A stretch of 64,000 nt of DNA from Marihabitans asiaticum (lineage in GTDB: Bacteria > Actinomycetota > Actinomycetes > Actinomycetales > Dermatophilaceae), in the NCBI RefSeq assembly GCF_007828725.1, contig NZ_VIUW01000001.1, positions 806,001 through 870,000 of the forward strand. The letters run 5' to 3'. Shown here in pieces: positions 30,581 through 40,102 of the stretch. The first letter of the stretch is position 1, and every line of letters starts with the position of its first letter. A model generated the notes under the pieces. It ran no database searches. It had not been told where the DNA came from and was given only the letters and a program-made list of their open reading frames with translations. The position numbers and the translations under genes are program-made.

Positions 30581-31575
30581 TGGGTACCATCCCCAACCCC
30601 GTCGACGGCGAGGACATCCACGAGGAGGTCCGCGAGGAGACCCGGGTCGGCGACAAGACGTCGGCCACGGGCACCGGCAAGACGCCGGGTAAGAAGCGCC
30701 GGACGGCCTCGGGCTCGGCCTCGCAGGCCAAGAACTTCCTCTCCAGCCCGGGCGCCTCGCTCGTCGCGATCGTCATCGCCGCGCTGTGGACCCTGCCGAC
30801 CATCGGTCTGCTCGTCACCTCCTTCCGGGAGCAGCGCGACATCAACAACACCGGCTGGTGGACCTCCTTCACGAACCCGGGCAGCTACACGCTGGAGAAC
30901 TACCAGGCGGCGCTGAGGCCGGGCGACTCGGCGAGCATGGTCGACTACTTCGTCAACAGCATCGTCATCGTCCTCCCGGCGGTGCTGTTGCCGTTGCTGC
31001 TCGCCTCGCTGGCCGCGTACGCCTTCGCGTGGATCGACTTCCCTGGCCGCAACTGGCTCTTCGTCGCGGTCTTCGCGCTGCAGATCGTCCCGCTCCAGGT
31101 CGCGCTCGTGCCGCTCCTGCGGCTCTACACCGACGCCGGCGTCGAGGGCACGTACTGGACCGTGTGGATCTCGCACACGATCTTCGCGCTGCCGCTGGCG
31201 GTCTTCCTCATCCACAACTTCATGAAGGAGATCCCGGCCTCGCTCATGGAGGCGGCCCGGGTCGACGGTGCGGGGCACGTGCGCATCTTCTTCCAGCTGC
31301 TCATGCCGCTCATCGGCCCGGCGCTGGCGTCCTTCGGGATCTTCCAGTTCCTCTGGGTGTGGAACGACCTGCTCGTCTCCCTGGTCTTCCTCGGCGGCAC
31401 GCCGGACGTCGCGCCGATCACGGTGCGGATCGCCGAGCTCTCGGGGTCGCGCGGGTCGGCCTGGCACGTGCTCTCCGCGGGCGCCTTCATCTCGATGATC
31501 GTGCCGGTGGCGGTCTTCCTCGGCCTGCAGCGGTACTTCGTCCGCGGCCTGCTGGCCGGTGGGCTGAAGGGCTGA
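30580..31575 (+). CDS. Sugar ABC transporter permease 2
   Basis: 331 residues, MalG/AglG-like. ATG at 30580 overlaps the previous stop (TGATG). The first 48 residues are hydrophilic and charged, then six hydrophobic segments follow. The EAA loop is EAARVDGAGHVRIFFQLLMP. With the preceding two genes it forms importer parts that must borrow an ATPase encoded elsewhere, as with MsiK-type shared ATPases in other actinobacteria. A 15-bp hairpin follows. Confidence 0.93.
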   Translation: MGTIPNPVDGEDIHEEVREETRVGDKTSATGTGKTPGKKRRTASGSASQAKNFLSSPGASLVAIVIAALWTLPTIGLLVTSFREQRDINNTGWWTSFTNPGSYTLENYQAALRPGDSASMVDYFVNSIVIVLPAVLLPLLLASLAAYAFAWIDFPGRNWLFVAVFALQIVPLQVALVPLLRLYTDAGVEGTYWTVWISHTIFALPLAVFLIHNFMKEIPASLMEAARVDGAGHVRIFFQLLMPLIGPALASFGIFQFLWVWNDLLVSLVFLGGTPDVAPITVRIAELSGSRGSAWHVLSAGAFISMIVPVAVFLGLQRYFVRGLLAGGLKG

Positions 31576-31604
31576 GGCTCACGGTCAGCGGGAGCTGGCA
31601 CAGG

Positions 31605-31634
31605 CGAGGGGGTGGCCGGCCGGCCACCCCTTCG
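31605..31634 (+). terminator. Hairpin after the ABC operon
   Basis: Arms starting CGAGGGGGTGGCC (31605-31617) and ending in CCCCTTCG (31622-31634) pair with one G-T wobble. It is again of the CCCCTTCG-ended type. Beyond it, TACCGT at 31673-31678 is a possible -10 box for aspA. Confidence 0.65.
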
Positions 31635-31729
31635 TCATGCCACCGGGGGTATGGGTATCGCGACGTCATTGCTACCGTTTGTAGTAGTCGACCGATCGTC
31701 GACGGACCTACTCGCTGAAGGTGGTTCGG

Positions 31730-33163
31730 ATGGCAAGAACTCGCACGGAGCATGACCTGCTGGGGCCGTTGGAGGTGCCGCACGACGCCTACTACGGCGT
31801 GCACACGGTGCGAGCGGTGCAGAACTTCCCGATCAGCGGGACCACCATCAGCGACGTGCCGCAGATGGTCCTCGGCATGGTGCGGGTCAAGAAGGCGGCG
31901 GCGCTGGCGAACGCCCAGCTCGGCGCCCTCCCGCAGGAGATCGCGGACGCGATCGTCGGGGCGTGCGACGAGGTGCTCGACGACGGTCGGTGCCTCGACC
32001 AGTTCCCGGTCGACGTCTTCCAGGGCGGTGCCGGGACCTCGGTCAACATGAACACCAACGAGGTGCTGGCCAACCTCGCTCTCGAGCGGCTCGGCTACGA
32101 GCGCGGCCGGTACGACGTTGTCAACCCGAACGACCACGTCAACCGCAGCCAGTCGACGAATGACGCCTACCCGTGCGGCTTCCGGCTAGCGCTGGACTCG
32201 ATGATCGGTGAGCTCGCGCAGGCGCTCACTCACCTGGAGCGCTCGTTCGCCGCGAAGGGGCAGGAGTTCTCCGACGTGCTGAAGATGGGGAGGACCCAGC
32301 TGCAGGACGCGGTGCCGATGACGCTCGGGCAGGAGTTCACCGCCTTCGGCGTCACTCTTGCCGAGGAACAGCGTCACCTCGACTCCGCCAGGGACCTCCT
32401 GCTCGAGCTCAACCTCGGGGCGACTGCCATTGGCACCGGCCTGAACACTCCACCCGGGTACTCCGCGCTCGCGGTCTCGCTGCTCGCGCAGGTGGCGGGC
32501 CGTCCGTGCGTGCCGGCGCCGAACCTCATCGAGGCCACGAGCGATACCGGCGCCTACGTCATGGCGCACGCCGCCCTGAAGCGGCTGGCGGTGAAGCTGT
32601 CGAAGATCTGCAACGACCTGCGGCTGCTCTCCTCCGGTCCGCGCGCCGGGCTGAACGAGATCAACCTCCCCGAGCGGCAGGCCGGGTCCTCGATCATGCC
32701 GGCGAAGGTCAACCCGGTGATCCCCGAGGTGGTCAACCAGGTGTGCTTCAAGGTCATCGGCAACGACACCTGCATCGGGATGGCCGCCGAGGGCGGTCAG
32801 CTCCAGCTCAACGTCATGGAGCCGGTCATCGGTCAGGCACTCTTCGAGTCCATCACCCTGCTCACGAATGCCTGCACGGTGCTCGCGCAGACCTGCGTGG
32901 ATGGGATCACCGCGAACCGTGATGTCTGCCTCGGCTACGTCACGAACTCGATCGGTGTGGTCACCTATCTCAACGACGTCATCGGTCACGAGGCCGGCGA
33001 CGAGATCGGTCGCGAGGCCGCCCGGAGCGGGCGTGGGGTGCGCGAGATCGTCCTCGAGAGAGGCCTGATGAGCGAGGCCGAGCTCGACTCGATCCTCTCC
33101 TTGGACAACCTCATGAAGCCCCTCACGCTCGACGACGTCGACGACCCGAAGGCGGCGCGATGA
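31730..33163 (+). CDS. aspA: Aspartate ammonia-lyase
   Basis: 477 residues. It deaminates L-aspartate to fumarate and ammonia. The catalytic loop [12 protein letters not shown] is at residues 319-330, with the reactive serine at S321. [23 protein letters not shown] matches aspartases, and the [13 protein letters not shown] and [11 protein letters not shown] motifs belong to the aspartase/fumarase superfamily. Fumarase C is the alternative, but the Dcu-type neighbour favours aspartase. ATG at 31730 follows GAAGGTGG; GTG at 31721 is less likely. The stop overlaps the transporter ATG. Confidence 0.92.
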   Translation: MARTRTEHDLLGPLEVPHDAYYGVHTVRAVQNFPISGTTISDVPQMVLGMVRVKKAAALANAQLGALPQEIADAIVGACDEVLDDGRCLDQFPVDVFQGGAGTSVNMNTNEVLANLALERLGYERGRYDVVNPNDHVNRSQSTNDAYPCGFRLALDSMIGELAQALTHLERSFAAKGQEFSDVLKMGRTQLQDAVPMTLGQEFTAFGVTLAEEQRHLDSARDLLLELNLGATAIGTGLNTPPGYSALAVSLLAQVAGRPCVPAPNLIEATSDTGAYVMAHAALKRLAVKLSKICNDLRLLSSGPRAGLNEINLPERQAGSSIMPAKVNPVIPEVVNQVCFKVIGNDTCIGMAAEGGQLQLNVMEPVIGQALFESITLLTNACTVLAQTCVDGITANRDVCLGYVTNSIGVVTYLNDVIGHEAGDEIGREAARSGRGVREIVLERGLMSEAELDSILSLDNLMKPLTLDDVDDPKAAR

Positions 33164-34470
33164 TCTGGGTACAGCTCCTCGTCGTCCTTGCCGCGATCTT
33201 CATCGGGGCCCGGCTCGGCAGCATCGCCATCGGCTTCGCCGGCGGGCTCGGTGTGCTCGTCCTTGCCCTGCTCGGCGTCACCCCCGGCGACATGCCGCTG
33301 GATGTCATCTCGATCATCATGGCGGTCATCTGCGCCATCGCCGCCATGCAGGTGGCCGGCGGGATGGATTACCTCGTCGGTCTGGCAGAGCGGGTGCTGC
33401 GGCGCAACCCCAAGCACCTGACCTTCCTCGCACCACTCATCACCTACCTCATGACCTTCATGGCCGGGACCGGGCACACCGCCTTCTCCACCATGCCGGT
33501 CATCACCGAGGTGGCCAAGGAGAACAACATCCGCCCCAGCCGGCCGCTGTCGGTGGCCGTGGTGGCATCGCAGATCGCGATCACCGCCAGCCCGATCTCG
33601 GCGGCGGTCGTCTTCTTCTCCTCCGTCCTCGAGCCGAAGGGCGTCGGCTACCTCGAGCTGCTCGCCGTGGCGGTCCCGTCGACCTTCGTCGCGTGCATGC
33701 TCACGGCGCTGGTGATGCTGGCGATCGACCGGGCCAACCCCCACAGCGCCCTCGAGCATGACCCGGTCTACCGGGAGCGGCTCGAGCGCGGTGTCATCGC
33801 CCAGCGTGGCGCTGCTCGTGAGATCAAGCCGGCGGCGAAGCGCTCCGTGCTGATCTTCCTCCTCGGGCTGGTGGCGGTGATGGCCTACGCCACCGCGATC
33901 AGCGACAAGGTGGGCCTGATCAGCGAGCCGGTGATGAGCCGGGACCAGGCGATCATCGCCTTCATGCTCGGCATCGCGGCCGCGATCGTCCTGGCCTGCG
34001 CGGTCCACCCCAGCGACATCCTCTCAGCGTCGACCTTCAAGTCGGGGATGAGCGCGAGCATCTGCGTGCTCGGCGTAGCCTGGCTCGGCACGACCTTCGT
34101 CGCGGCGCACCAGGCCGAGATCGAAGACTTCGCTGGTGGGTTGCTGCGCGACCAGCCGTGGCTGCTGGCCGTCGTGCTCTTCTTCGCCGCGGCGCTGCTC
34201 TACTCGCAGGCCGCGACGACCAAGGCGCTCATGCCGACCGCGCTCGCCCTCGGGGTGGCGCCGGTCGCAGCGGTCGCGGCCTTCCCGGCGGTCTCGGCGC
34301 TGTTCGTCCTGCCCACCTACCCGACGCTGCTCGCGGCGGTGGAGATGGATGACACCGGCAGCACCCGGATCGGGCGGTTCGTCTTCAACCACCCCTTCCT
34401 GCTGCCCGGCGTGCTCGCCATCAGCTTCTCCGTGGCGATCGGCTTCCTCATCGGGGGTGTCCTGCTGTAG
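33160..34470 (+). CDS. Dcu-type C4-dicarboxylate (aspartate/fumarate/succinate) transporter
   Basis: 436 residues, almost entirely hydrophobic with roughly ten to twelve membrane segments. It resembles the DcuA/DcuB family of aspartate, fumarate and succinate exchangers: [34 protein letters not shown] and [19 protein letters not shown] are conserved. ATG at 33160 overlaps the aspA stop, so the two are co-translated. Together they can import aspartate, release fumarate and ammonia, and export dicarboxylate. This pair is well known in enteric bacteria. Confidence 0.92.
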   Translation: MIWVQLLVVLAAIFIGARLGSIAIGFAGGLGVLVLALLGVTPGDMPLDVISIIMAVICAIAAMQVAGGMDYLVGLAERVLRRNPKHLTFLAPLITYLMTFMAGTGHTAFSTMPVITEVAKENNIRPSRPLSVAVVASQIAITASPISAAVVFFSSVLEPKGVGYLELLAVAVPSTFVACMLTALVMLAIDRANPHSALEHDPVYRERLERGVIAQRGAAREIKPAAKRSVLIFLLGLVAVMAYATAISDKVGLISEPVMSRDQAIIAFMLGIAAAIVLACAVHPSDILSASTFKSGMSASICVLGVAWLGTTFVAAHQAEIEDFAGGLLRDQPWLLAVVLFFAAALLYSQAATTKALMPTALALGVAPVAAVAAFPAVSALFVLPTYPTLLAAVEMDDTGSTRIGRFVFNHPFLLPGVLAISFSVAIGFLIGGVLL

Positions 34471-34484
34471 ACCCGGGTGGGAGA

Positions 34485-34519
34485 GGTGGCGGCCGGGCCG
34501 GGAGGGCCCGGCCGCCACC
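34485..34519 (+). terminator. 15-bp hairpin after the Dcu transporter gene
   Basis: Arms 34485-34499 and 34505-34519 (GGTGGCGGCCGGGCC and its complement) pair perfectly around GGGAG, 15 bases after the stop codon. Confidence 0.7.
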
Positions 34520-34595
34520 GCTGTCTGCTAGGGCTCTCTCGCAGGTCGCCGAGGGATGGCCGGCCGTCACTGCCGTCCCGCCTCAGATCCGCATG

Positions 34596-34655
34596 TCCCT
34601 AGGTTCCTGTCAGGCGCCCAGGGAATTTCCCGGGCGGCTGACAGGAACCTAGGGA
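34596..34655. terminator. Long AT-richer hairpin overlapping the end of the sugar-kinase gene
   Basis: An 18-bp perfect outer stem (34596-34613 / 34638-34655, beginning TCCCTAGGTTCCTGTCAG) encloses an inner stem, giving about 60 bases of near-continuous pairing. The right arm contains the stop codon and last codons of the minus-strand kinase. With the hairpin at 34485-34519 it separates two convergent transcripts. Confidence 0.7.
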
Positions 34656-35584
34656 AGTTCGAATCGGGTGGGAGCGTAGGCGCCGGCGTGGCCGACGGTG
34701 ATCCCGCTCGTGGCCAGTCCACGCTCCACGGCGGAGCGGAGCTGGTCGTCGCCGGGGGTCACCGTCCGTGCGACATCGCCGAGCGCCCCCGCGTCGAGCA
34801 GGCCGGAGAGCAGGCCGGCCATGAAGGAGTCGCCCGCCCCGACCGTGTCGACCACCTCGCGGGCCTGCGTAGGAGCCTGACCGCAGGCGCCGTCCCGGGA
34901 GGCCCAGCTCACCCCCTTCGCCCCCATCGTCACGACGGTCACCGGGCAGCCGAGGTCGTCCCGCCACCGGCGGAGCACCTCCTCGGGCGGGACGCCCGGG
35001 TAGAGCAGGTCCAGGTCCTCGTCGCTGGCCTTGACCACCGTGCTCAGGGCGACGACCTCCTCGACCCGGGCGACGAGCTCGCCCGGGTCGCCGACGACCG
35101 CGGGCCGGATGTTGGGGTCGTAGCTGATCGTGCCGGTCTGGGCGAGGACGCGAAGGGAGGTCAGCACGTCCTCGTCGCCGGGTCCGAGGACGGTTGCGAG
35201 CGACCCGGTGTGGACGTGAGCGCCGGTCGAGCCGGTGAGCGAGCTGAGGTCCGGCCGCCAGTCGATGTCGAAGACATAGGAGGCCGACCCGTCCTGCGCG
35301 ATCGTCGCCTCAGCCGTCGAGGTCGAGCTCGCGCGGATGCTGCCCTCGCTGAGCTCGACCCCGTGCTGGCGCAGGTGCTCGGTGACCCGTGCCCCCCGCT
35401 CGTCGTCGCCGAGGCAGGTGACGAGCTCGACCCGGTGATCGAGCCGGGCGAGGCCCATGGCGACGTTGGCCGGGCTGCCGCCGACATGCTCCTCGACGTC
35501 GCCGCCGAGGTCGCGGCGGTTGACGACGTCGACCAGCGCCTCGCCGATGACGACGATCCCGGGCTGATCGGCCGCGTGCGTCAT
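34649..35584 (-). CDS. PfkB-family sugar kinase (fructokinase-like)
   Basis: 311 residues of the ribokinase/PfkB family. The N-terminal GEALVDVV and GGSPANVAMGLARL motifs and the C-terminal DTVGAGDSF signature (D246-F254, catalytic D252) are intact. Fructokinase is the most likely activity, but the substrate is not certain. The ATG at 35584 lies 3 bases after the glpX stop, so the two are an operon. The stop codon lies in the arm of a large hairpin. Confidence 0.9.
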   Translation of the reverse strand: MTHAADQPGIVVIGEALVDVVNRRDLGGDVEEHVGGSPANVAMGLARLDHRVELVTCLGDDERGARVTEHLRQHGVELSEGSIRASSTSTAEATIAQDGSASYVFDIDWRPDLSSLTGSTGAHVHTGSLATVLGPGDEDVLTSLRVLAQTGTISYDPNIRPAVVGDPGELVARVEEVVALSTVVKASDEDLDLLYPGVPPEEVLRRWRDDLGCPVTVVTMGAKGVSWASRDGACGQAPTQAREVVDTVGAGDSFMAGLLSGLLDAGALGDVARTVTPGDDQLRSAVERGLATSGITVGHAGAYAPTRFELP

Positions 35585-35587
35585 GGG

Positions 35588-36595
35588 TCAGTCCGACTGG
35601 CCACGCGCCGGACCCAGCGCGTCGTACTGCTCGAGCTTGGTCAGGCGGTGCTGGCCCTCGACGGTACGGATCGTGCCGGACCGGCTGCGCATCACCAGCG
35701 AGTGGGTGGTGGCGCCGCCGGAGCGGTAACGCACGCCCTTGAGCAGCGAGCCGTCGGTGATTCCGGTCGCGACGAAGTAGCAGTTGTCGGTGGCGACGAG
35801 GTCGTCGGTGGTGAGCACGGCGTCGAGGTCGTGGCCGGCGTCCAGCGCGCGCTGGCGCTCCTCGTCGTCCGTGGGCCACAGCTTGCCCTGGATCACCCCG
35901 CCGAGGGACTTGATCGCGCACGCGGTGATGATGCCCTCGGGCGTGCCGCCGACCCCGAGCAGCAGGTCGATGCCGGTCTCGGGGCGGGCCGCCATGATCG
36001 CGCCGGCGACGTCGCCGTCGGAGATGAAGCGGATCCGCGCCCCCGCTGCCCTGACCTGCTCGGCGAGCTCCTCGTGCCGGGGCCGGTCGAGCATGACCAC
36101 GGTGACGTCCTCTGCCTCCTCGCCCTTGGCCTTGGCGACGCGGCGGATGTTCTCCTTCACCGGGAGGCGGATGTCGACGACGTCGGCGACCTCGGGGCCG
36201 GCGACGAGCTTGTCCATGTAGAAGACGGCGCTCGGGTCGTACATCGAGCCACGGTCGGCGACGGCGAGGACCGAGACGGCGTTGGTCATCCCCTTCGCGG
36301 TGAGGGTGGTGCCGTCGATCGGGTCGACGGCGACGTCGCACTCCGGCCCTTCGCCGTTGCCGACCTCCTCGCCGTTGTAGAGCATCGGTGCGTCGTCCTT
36401 CTCGCCCTCACCGATGACGACGACTCCGCGCATCTGCACCGACGCGATCATCGCGCGCATCGCCTCGACCGCCGCGCCGTCCGCCTGGTTCTTGTCGCCC
36501 CGCCCGACCCAGCGTCCGCCGGCCATCGCGGCCGCCTCGGTCACCCGGACGAGCTCGAGGGCGAGGTTGCGGTCGGGCGTGCGGTGCGGGCTCAT
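35588..36595 (-). CDS. glpX: Class II fructose-1,6-bisphosphatase
   Basis: 335 residues. It makes fructose-6-phosphate in gluconeogenesis. The GlpX metal site is visible: [10 protein letters not shown] (D34-K35-N36), [12 protein letters not shown] (E63, E65) and DPIDGTT at 91-97. ATG at 36595 has AAGGA upstream and TAGGGT (minus strand, 36634-36639) as a -10 box, giving a short leader. Coupling to a fructokinase-like gene suggests joint control of the fructose-phosphate pool. Confidence 0.95.
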   Translation of the reverse strand: MSPHRTPDRNLALELVRVTEAAAMAGGRWVGRGDKNQADGAAVEAMRAMIASVQMRGVVVIGEGEKDDAPMLYNGEEVGNGEGPECDVAVDPIDGTTLTAKGMTNAVSVLAVADRGSMYDPSAVFYMDKLVAGPEVADVVDIRLPVKENIRRVAKAKGEEAEDVTVVMLDRPRHEELAEQVRAAGARIRFISDGDVAGAIMAARPETGIDLLLGVGGTPEGIITACAIKSLGGVIQGKLWPTDDEERQRALDAGHDLDAVLTTDDLVATDNCYFVATGITDGSLLKGVRYRSGGATTHSLVMRSRSGTIRTVEGQHRLTKLEQYDALGPARGQSD

Positions 36596-36633
36596 CGGCG
36601 GTCCTTCGACTCTGAGGGAGGGGCGTCGCCTCG

Positions 36634-36639
36634 ACCCTA
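36634..36639 (-). promoter_or_regulatory. -10 box of the glpX operon
   Basis: TAGGGT on the minus strand, 38 bases before the glpX ATG, fits TANNNT. The leader then carries an AAGGA ribosome-binding site. Confidence 0.4.
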
Positions 36640-36736
36640 TCGAGGCCGGATGCTGAGGGGGTGCACGGGCCGGGTGCGAAGGGGGGAGCCCAGCCACTGG
36701 TCGAGGCGGCCAGGCGAAGGTGGGAGAATCGCGCCC

Positions 36737-37288
36737 ATGAGCTCAGCTGCCAGCCACTACGCGAAGGGCACCGTCGCGAACGTCGTCCGGTCCCTGCTCG
36801 TCGTGGCGGGCATGGCGGCCGTCATCTTCCTCATGGTTGCCCGGACCAGCTCGGTCTCCGGTGACCAGGCCGACATCGAGGCAGCGGCGCGGCAGCACGC
36901 GACCCAGTCGGGTCACCCCTTCGAGTACGCCACCGACCTGCCCGAAGGGTGGACCTCGGACTCCCAGCGGTACGTCCGCTCCAAGGACGACCTCATGATG
37001 TGGAGCGCGACGTGGAAGACCCCGGACGGGGAGTATGTCGCCCTGCAGCAGGTCGCCGACGCCACCGACACATGGGTCAACACCCAGACCAACAACGGCA
37101 AGCGGGTCGGCACCGTGTCGACCGGCGACGGGCGAGAGTGGCTTCAGCGTGAGCGTGAGGGCAAGGTGCAGCGCAGCCTGGTCAACCGCGGCGAAGGGGA
37201 GGGCGAGCTGACGACGATCGTCACCGGGACGGGGACCTTCGACCAGCTGCTCGAGCTCGCCAACCACCTCGAGGCTGCTACCGGCTAG
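36737..37288 (+). CDS. DUF4245 membrane-anchored protein
   Basis: 183 residues. A single N-terminal membrane helix (about residues 14-36, [20 protein letters not shown]) is followed by an exported domain with [18 protein letters not shown] and [17 protein letters not shown], matching actinobacterial DUF4245 proteins. Function unknown. ATG at 36737 is the first start that leaves the helix at the N-terminus; the frame is open for kilobases upstream but opposite real genes. It is divergent from glpX and convergent with xseB. Confidence 0.85.
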   Translation: MSSAASHYAKGTVANVVRSLLVVAGMAAVIFLMVARTSSVSGDQADIEAAARQHATQSGHPFEYATDLPEGWTSDSQRYVRSKDDLMMWSATWKTPDGEYVALQQVADATDTWVNTQTNNGKRVGTVSTGDGREWLQREREGKVQRSLVNRGEGEGELTTIVTGTGTFDQLLELANHLEAATG

Positions 37289-37305
37289 CCGTAGGCGGTC
37301 ACGAC

Positions 37306-37584
37306 CTAGTGCGCCTGGTGCTCCCCGGCCTGTGCCGAGGCATCGGCATCGGTCCCGGCATCGAGGCTGGCCTCGGCCTGGTCCAGCCAGCCCGAGCAGT
37401 GCGCGGCGAGGTCCTCGCCGCGCTGCCACAGCCGCATCGACTCCTCGAGCCCGGTCTTGCCGGACTCCAGCGTCGCGACCAGTGCGATGAGCTCGTCGCG
37501 CGCCTGCTCGTAGCTCAGCTCGCCCACCGGCGTCGGCGCCTCGGGGGTGCTGGAGGTGTCCTGCGGTGCCTCGCGCTCAGCCAT
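37306..37584 (-). CDS. xseB: Exonuclease VII small subunit
   Basis: 92 residues. XseB binds XseA to form the single-strand-specific exonuclease VII. The core LSYEQARDELIALVATLESGKTGLEESMRLWQRGEDLA is typical. The N- and C-terminal tails are Ala/Thr/Asp-rich. ATG at 37584 lies 10 bases after the xseA stop. Confidence 0.94.
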   Translation of the reverse strand: MAEREAPQDTSSTPEAPTPVGELSYEQARDELIALVATLESGKTGLEESMRLWQRGEDLAAHCSGWLDQAEASLDAGTDADASAQAGEHQAH

Positions 37585-37594
37585 GGCAGACACC

Positions 37595-38830
37595 CTACGA
37601 GCCCCCGCCGACGACGCGGGTGGCAAAGTCGCCGTCGGCGACCCGGACCCGGAGAACCTGGTCGCCCTCGACGTCCTCCCAGGAGGTGACGACCACCCCT
37701 TCGCCGTCGGAGACGATCGCGTAGCCCCGCTCCAGGGTCGACTGCGGCGAGAGGACCCGGGCCTGGGCGCGAAGGTGCTCGATCCGATCGCGGTCCCGGT
37801 GGAGCGCGTGCTCGACCCGGGTGCGGGAGCGGCCGCGCAGCGCGGCGAGGACCTCGCGCTGGGTGCGGATCAGGGCGGTGCGGTCGGCGAGCACCGGGCG
37901 GCTGGTCAGGGTGACCAGCGCACGACGCTCCCTGTCGACCATCGCGCGCCCGTGGGCCCGGACCCGGTCCCGGGCGACGATCACCCCTTCGCGCTCCGCG
38001 GCGTGGTCGGGGCAGATGAGGCTGGCCGCGTGGGTCGGGGTCGATGCCCGCACGTCGGCGACGAGGTCGAGCAGCGGGGAGTCCACGTCGTGCCCGATCG
38101 CACTGACGACCGGGGTCCGTGCCTCGCTCACCGCGCGGATCATCGCCTCGTTGCTGAAGGCGAGCAGCTCCTCGACGGCGCCGCCGCCGCGAGCGATGAC
38201 GATGACGTCGACGCCCTCGTCGGCGTCGAGCTCGCGCAGCGCCGCGACGACCTCGGTGACCGCGGAGCTGCCCTGGACCGCGACTGCGCGGATGTCGAAG
38301 TGCAGGCCCGGCCAGCGGCGGCGTGCGTTCTCCACCACGTCCTTCTCCGCGGCACTGGCCCGCCCGCAGATCAGGCCCACCCGGCGGGGGAGGAAGGGGA
38401 GGCGCTGCTTGCGCTCGGCGTCGAAGAGTCCCTCGGCGCGCAGGTTCTGCTTCAGGTACTCGATCCGGGCGAGCAGCTCGCCGATGCCGACCGGGCGGAT
38501 CTGGCGCACGTCCATGCTCAGCGAGCCGCGCTGGGTCCAGTACTGCGGCTTGGCCTGCACGACGACCCGGGCGCCCTGGGCGATCGGCGCGGGCATCGCG
38601 TCCAGCGCCGTGACCCGGATGGCGCAGGACAGCGACATGTCGACGTCCGGGTCGCGCAGGGTGAGGAAGGCGGTCTTCGCCCCGGGCCGGCGGTTGAGCT
38701 GGACCACCTGCCCCTCGACCCAGGTCACCGACATCCGCTCGACGTAGTCCTGGATCTTCAGCGAGAGCACCCGGACCGGCCAGGGCTGCTCGGCGGTGGT
38801 GTCGGCCGCCTTATCGGGCAGGGTGCTCAT
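37595..38830 (-). CDS. xseA: Exonuclease VII large subunit
   Basis: 411 residues. An N-terminal OB-fold (VRVLSLKIQDYVERM, WVEGQVVQLNRR) is followed by the catalytic region with LICGRASAAEKDVVENARRR, VIARGGGAVEELLAFSNE and SAIGHDVDSPLLDLVADVRASTPTHAA. The ATG at 38830 has a TAGGCT -10 box eight bases upstream and no Shine-Dalgarno, so the transcript is probably leaderless. Confidence 0.95.
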   Translation of the reverse strand: MSTLPDKAADTTAEQPWPVRVLSLKIQDYVERMSVTWVEGQVVQLNRRPGAKTAFLTLRDPDVDMSLSCAIRVTALDAMPAPIAQGARVVVQAKPQYWTQRGSLSMDVRQIRPVGIGELLARIEYLKQNLRAEGLFDAERKQRLPFLPRRVGLICGRASAAEKDVVENARRRWPGLHFDIRAVAVQGSSAVTEVVAALRELDADEGVDVIVIARGGGAVEELLAFSNEAMIRAVSEARTPVVSAIGHDVDSPLLDLVADVRASTPTHAASLICPDHAAEREGVIVARDRVRAHGRAMVDRERRALVTLTSRPVLADRTALIRTQREVLAALRGRSRTRVEHALHRDRDRIEHLRAQARVLSPQSTLERGYAIVSDGEGVVVTSWEDVEGDQVLRVRVADGDFATRVVGGGS

Positions 38831-38838
38831 GGTCACAG

Positions 38839-38844
38839 AGCCTA
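38839..38844 (-). promoter_or_regulatory. -10 box of a probable leaderless xseA transcript
   Basis: TAGGCT on the minus strand lies 8 bases before the xseA ATG with no ribosome-binding site between them. Confidence 0.55.
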
Positions 38845-38896
38845 GGCACAGGCGGCGACAGCGCCCAGGTCGGCGGATGCTCGACCGAGGCACACC

Positions 38897-38954
38897 TCGG
38901 TGTCCGTGCAGCAGGTGCAGGTGCTGCACGGACACCGAAGTGCTGCATGCAGCA
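38897..38954. repeat. Nested palindromes between xseA and ispH
   Basis: A 17-bp perfect inverted repeat (38897-38913 / 38922-38938, beginning TCGGTGTCCGTGCAGCA) is followed after 2 bases by the 14-bp palindrome TGCTGCATGCAGCA (38941-38954). The words TGCAGCA and TGCTGCA recur through both. It lies between two divergent genes, 63-120 bases before ispH and 67-124 before xseA, so it is not placed like a terminator. Confidence 0.75.
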
Positions 38955-39003
38955 GTTTGGTGGCGGGGGGCTCGGGGGTCAGGGAGTGTCCAGTGCTCTG
39001 GCC

Positions 39004-39009
39004 TACGCT
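39004..39009 (+). promoter_or_regulatory. -10 box of a probable leaderless ispH transcript
   Basis: TACGCT is followed by exactly 7 bases and the ispH ATG; no Shine-Dalgarno is present. Confidence 0.6.
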
Positions 39010-39016
39010 GGTGGGC

Positions 39017-40030
39017 ATGTCTGAGAGCAAGCGTGTCCTGCTCGCCGCCCCGCGCGGCTACTGCGCCGGGGTGGACCGGGCGGTCGTCGCCGTGGAGAAG
39101 GCGCTCGAGCTCTACGGCCCGCCGGTCTACGTCCGCAAGGAGATCGTGCACAACAAGCACGTCGTGACCACCCTGGAGAAGCGCGGGGCGATCTTCGTCG
39201 ACGAGACCCAGGAGGTCCCCGAGGGGGCCACCGTGGTCTTCTCCGCGCACGGCGTGGCGCCGGTCGTGCACGAGGAGGCCAAGCAGCTGTCGCTGAAGAC
39301 CATCGACGCGACCTGCCCGCTGGTGACCAAGGTCCACCGGGAGGCGGTCCGCTTCGCCAAGGACGACTACGACATCCTGCTCATCGGTCACGAGGGCCAC
39401 GAGGAGGTCATCGGCACCTCCGGCGAGGCGCCCGAGCACATCACCCTCGTCGACGGCCCGGACGACGTCGCCAACGTCGAGGTCCGCGACCCCGACAAGG
39501 TGGTCTGGCTCAGCCAGACCACCCTCAGCGTCGACGAGACGATGGAGACGGTGCGCCGACTGCGCGAGAAGTTCCCCGCGCTGCAGGACCCGCCGAGCGA
39601 CGACATCTGCTACGCCACGCAGAACCGCCAGCTCGCGGTCAAGCAGATGGCCGCCGACTGCGACCTCATGATCGTCGTCGGCTCGCGCAACTCCAGCAAC
39701 TCGGTGCGCCTGGTCGAGGTGGCCCTCGAGCACGGCACGAAGGACGGGCACCTCGTCGACTACGCCGACGAGATCGACCCGACCTGGCTCGACGGCGTGC
39801 GCACCGTCGGGGTGACCTCCGGCGCCTCCGTGCCCGAGATCCTCGTCCGCGGGGTGCTGGACTACCTCGCGAGCCAGGGATTCGACGACGTCACCGCGAT
39901 CACCGCGGCGGAGGAGAGCCTGCTCTTCGCGCTGCCGATGGAGCTGCGCAAGGACCTCAAGGCCGCCGGGATGAGCGACAAGATGAAGCACGACGCCAGC
40001 TCGCTCGAGGACGCCGGCCAGCTCCACTGA
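39017..40030 (+). CDS. ispH: 4-hydroxy-3-methylbut-2-enyl diphosphate reductase
   Basis: 337 residues. IspH makes IPP and DMAPP in the last step of the MEP isoprenoid pathway. The three iron-sulfur cysteines are C16, C100 and C198 ([28 protein letters not shown]). The [13 protein letters not shown] substrate-binding motif is present. ATG at 39017 is supported by the leaderless promoter. Convergent with the next gene. Confidence 0.97.
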   Translation: MSESKRVLLAAPRGYCAGVDRAVVAVEKALELYGPPVYVRKEIVHNKHVVTTLEKRGAIFVDETQEVPEGATVVFSAHGVAPVVHEEAKQLSLKTIDATCPLVTKVHREAVRFAKDDYDILLIGHEGHEEVIGTSGEAPEHITLVDGPDDVANVEVRDPDKVVWLSQTTLSVDETMETVRRLREKFPALQDPPSDDICYATQNRQLAVKQMAADCDLMIVVGSRNSSNSVRLVEVALEHGTKDGHLVDYADEIDPTWLDGVRTVGVTSGASVPEILVRGVLDYLASQGFDDVTAITAAEESLLFALPMELRKDLKAAGMSDKMKHDASSLEDAGQLH

Positions 40031-40102
40031 CCGCGCGAGCCGGAGCGCTCCCGGCCAGCTGCACTGCGGCGCGGCCGATGGTCGCGCTCCGGCCCGGCGA
40101 CC

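Noticed and set aside
34649..34672. GTTCGAATC, resembling a tRNA T-loop
   Set aside because: No acceptor, D or anticodon arms can be built around it, and it encodes the conserved end of the sugar kinase.
40040..40096. GCCGGAGCG and CGCTCCGGC as a terminator between ispH and the membrane-protein gene
   Set aside because: The arms are short and more than 35 bases apart, so a stable hairpin is doubtful.
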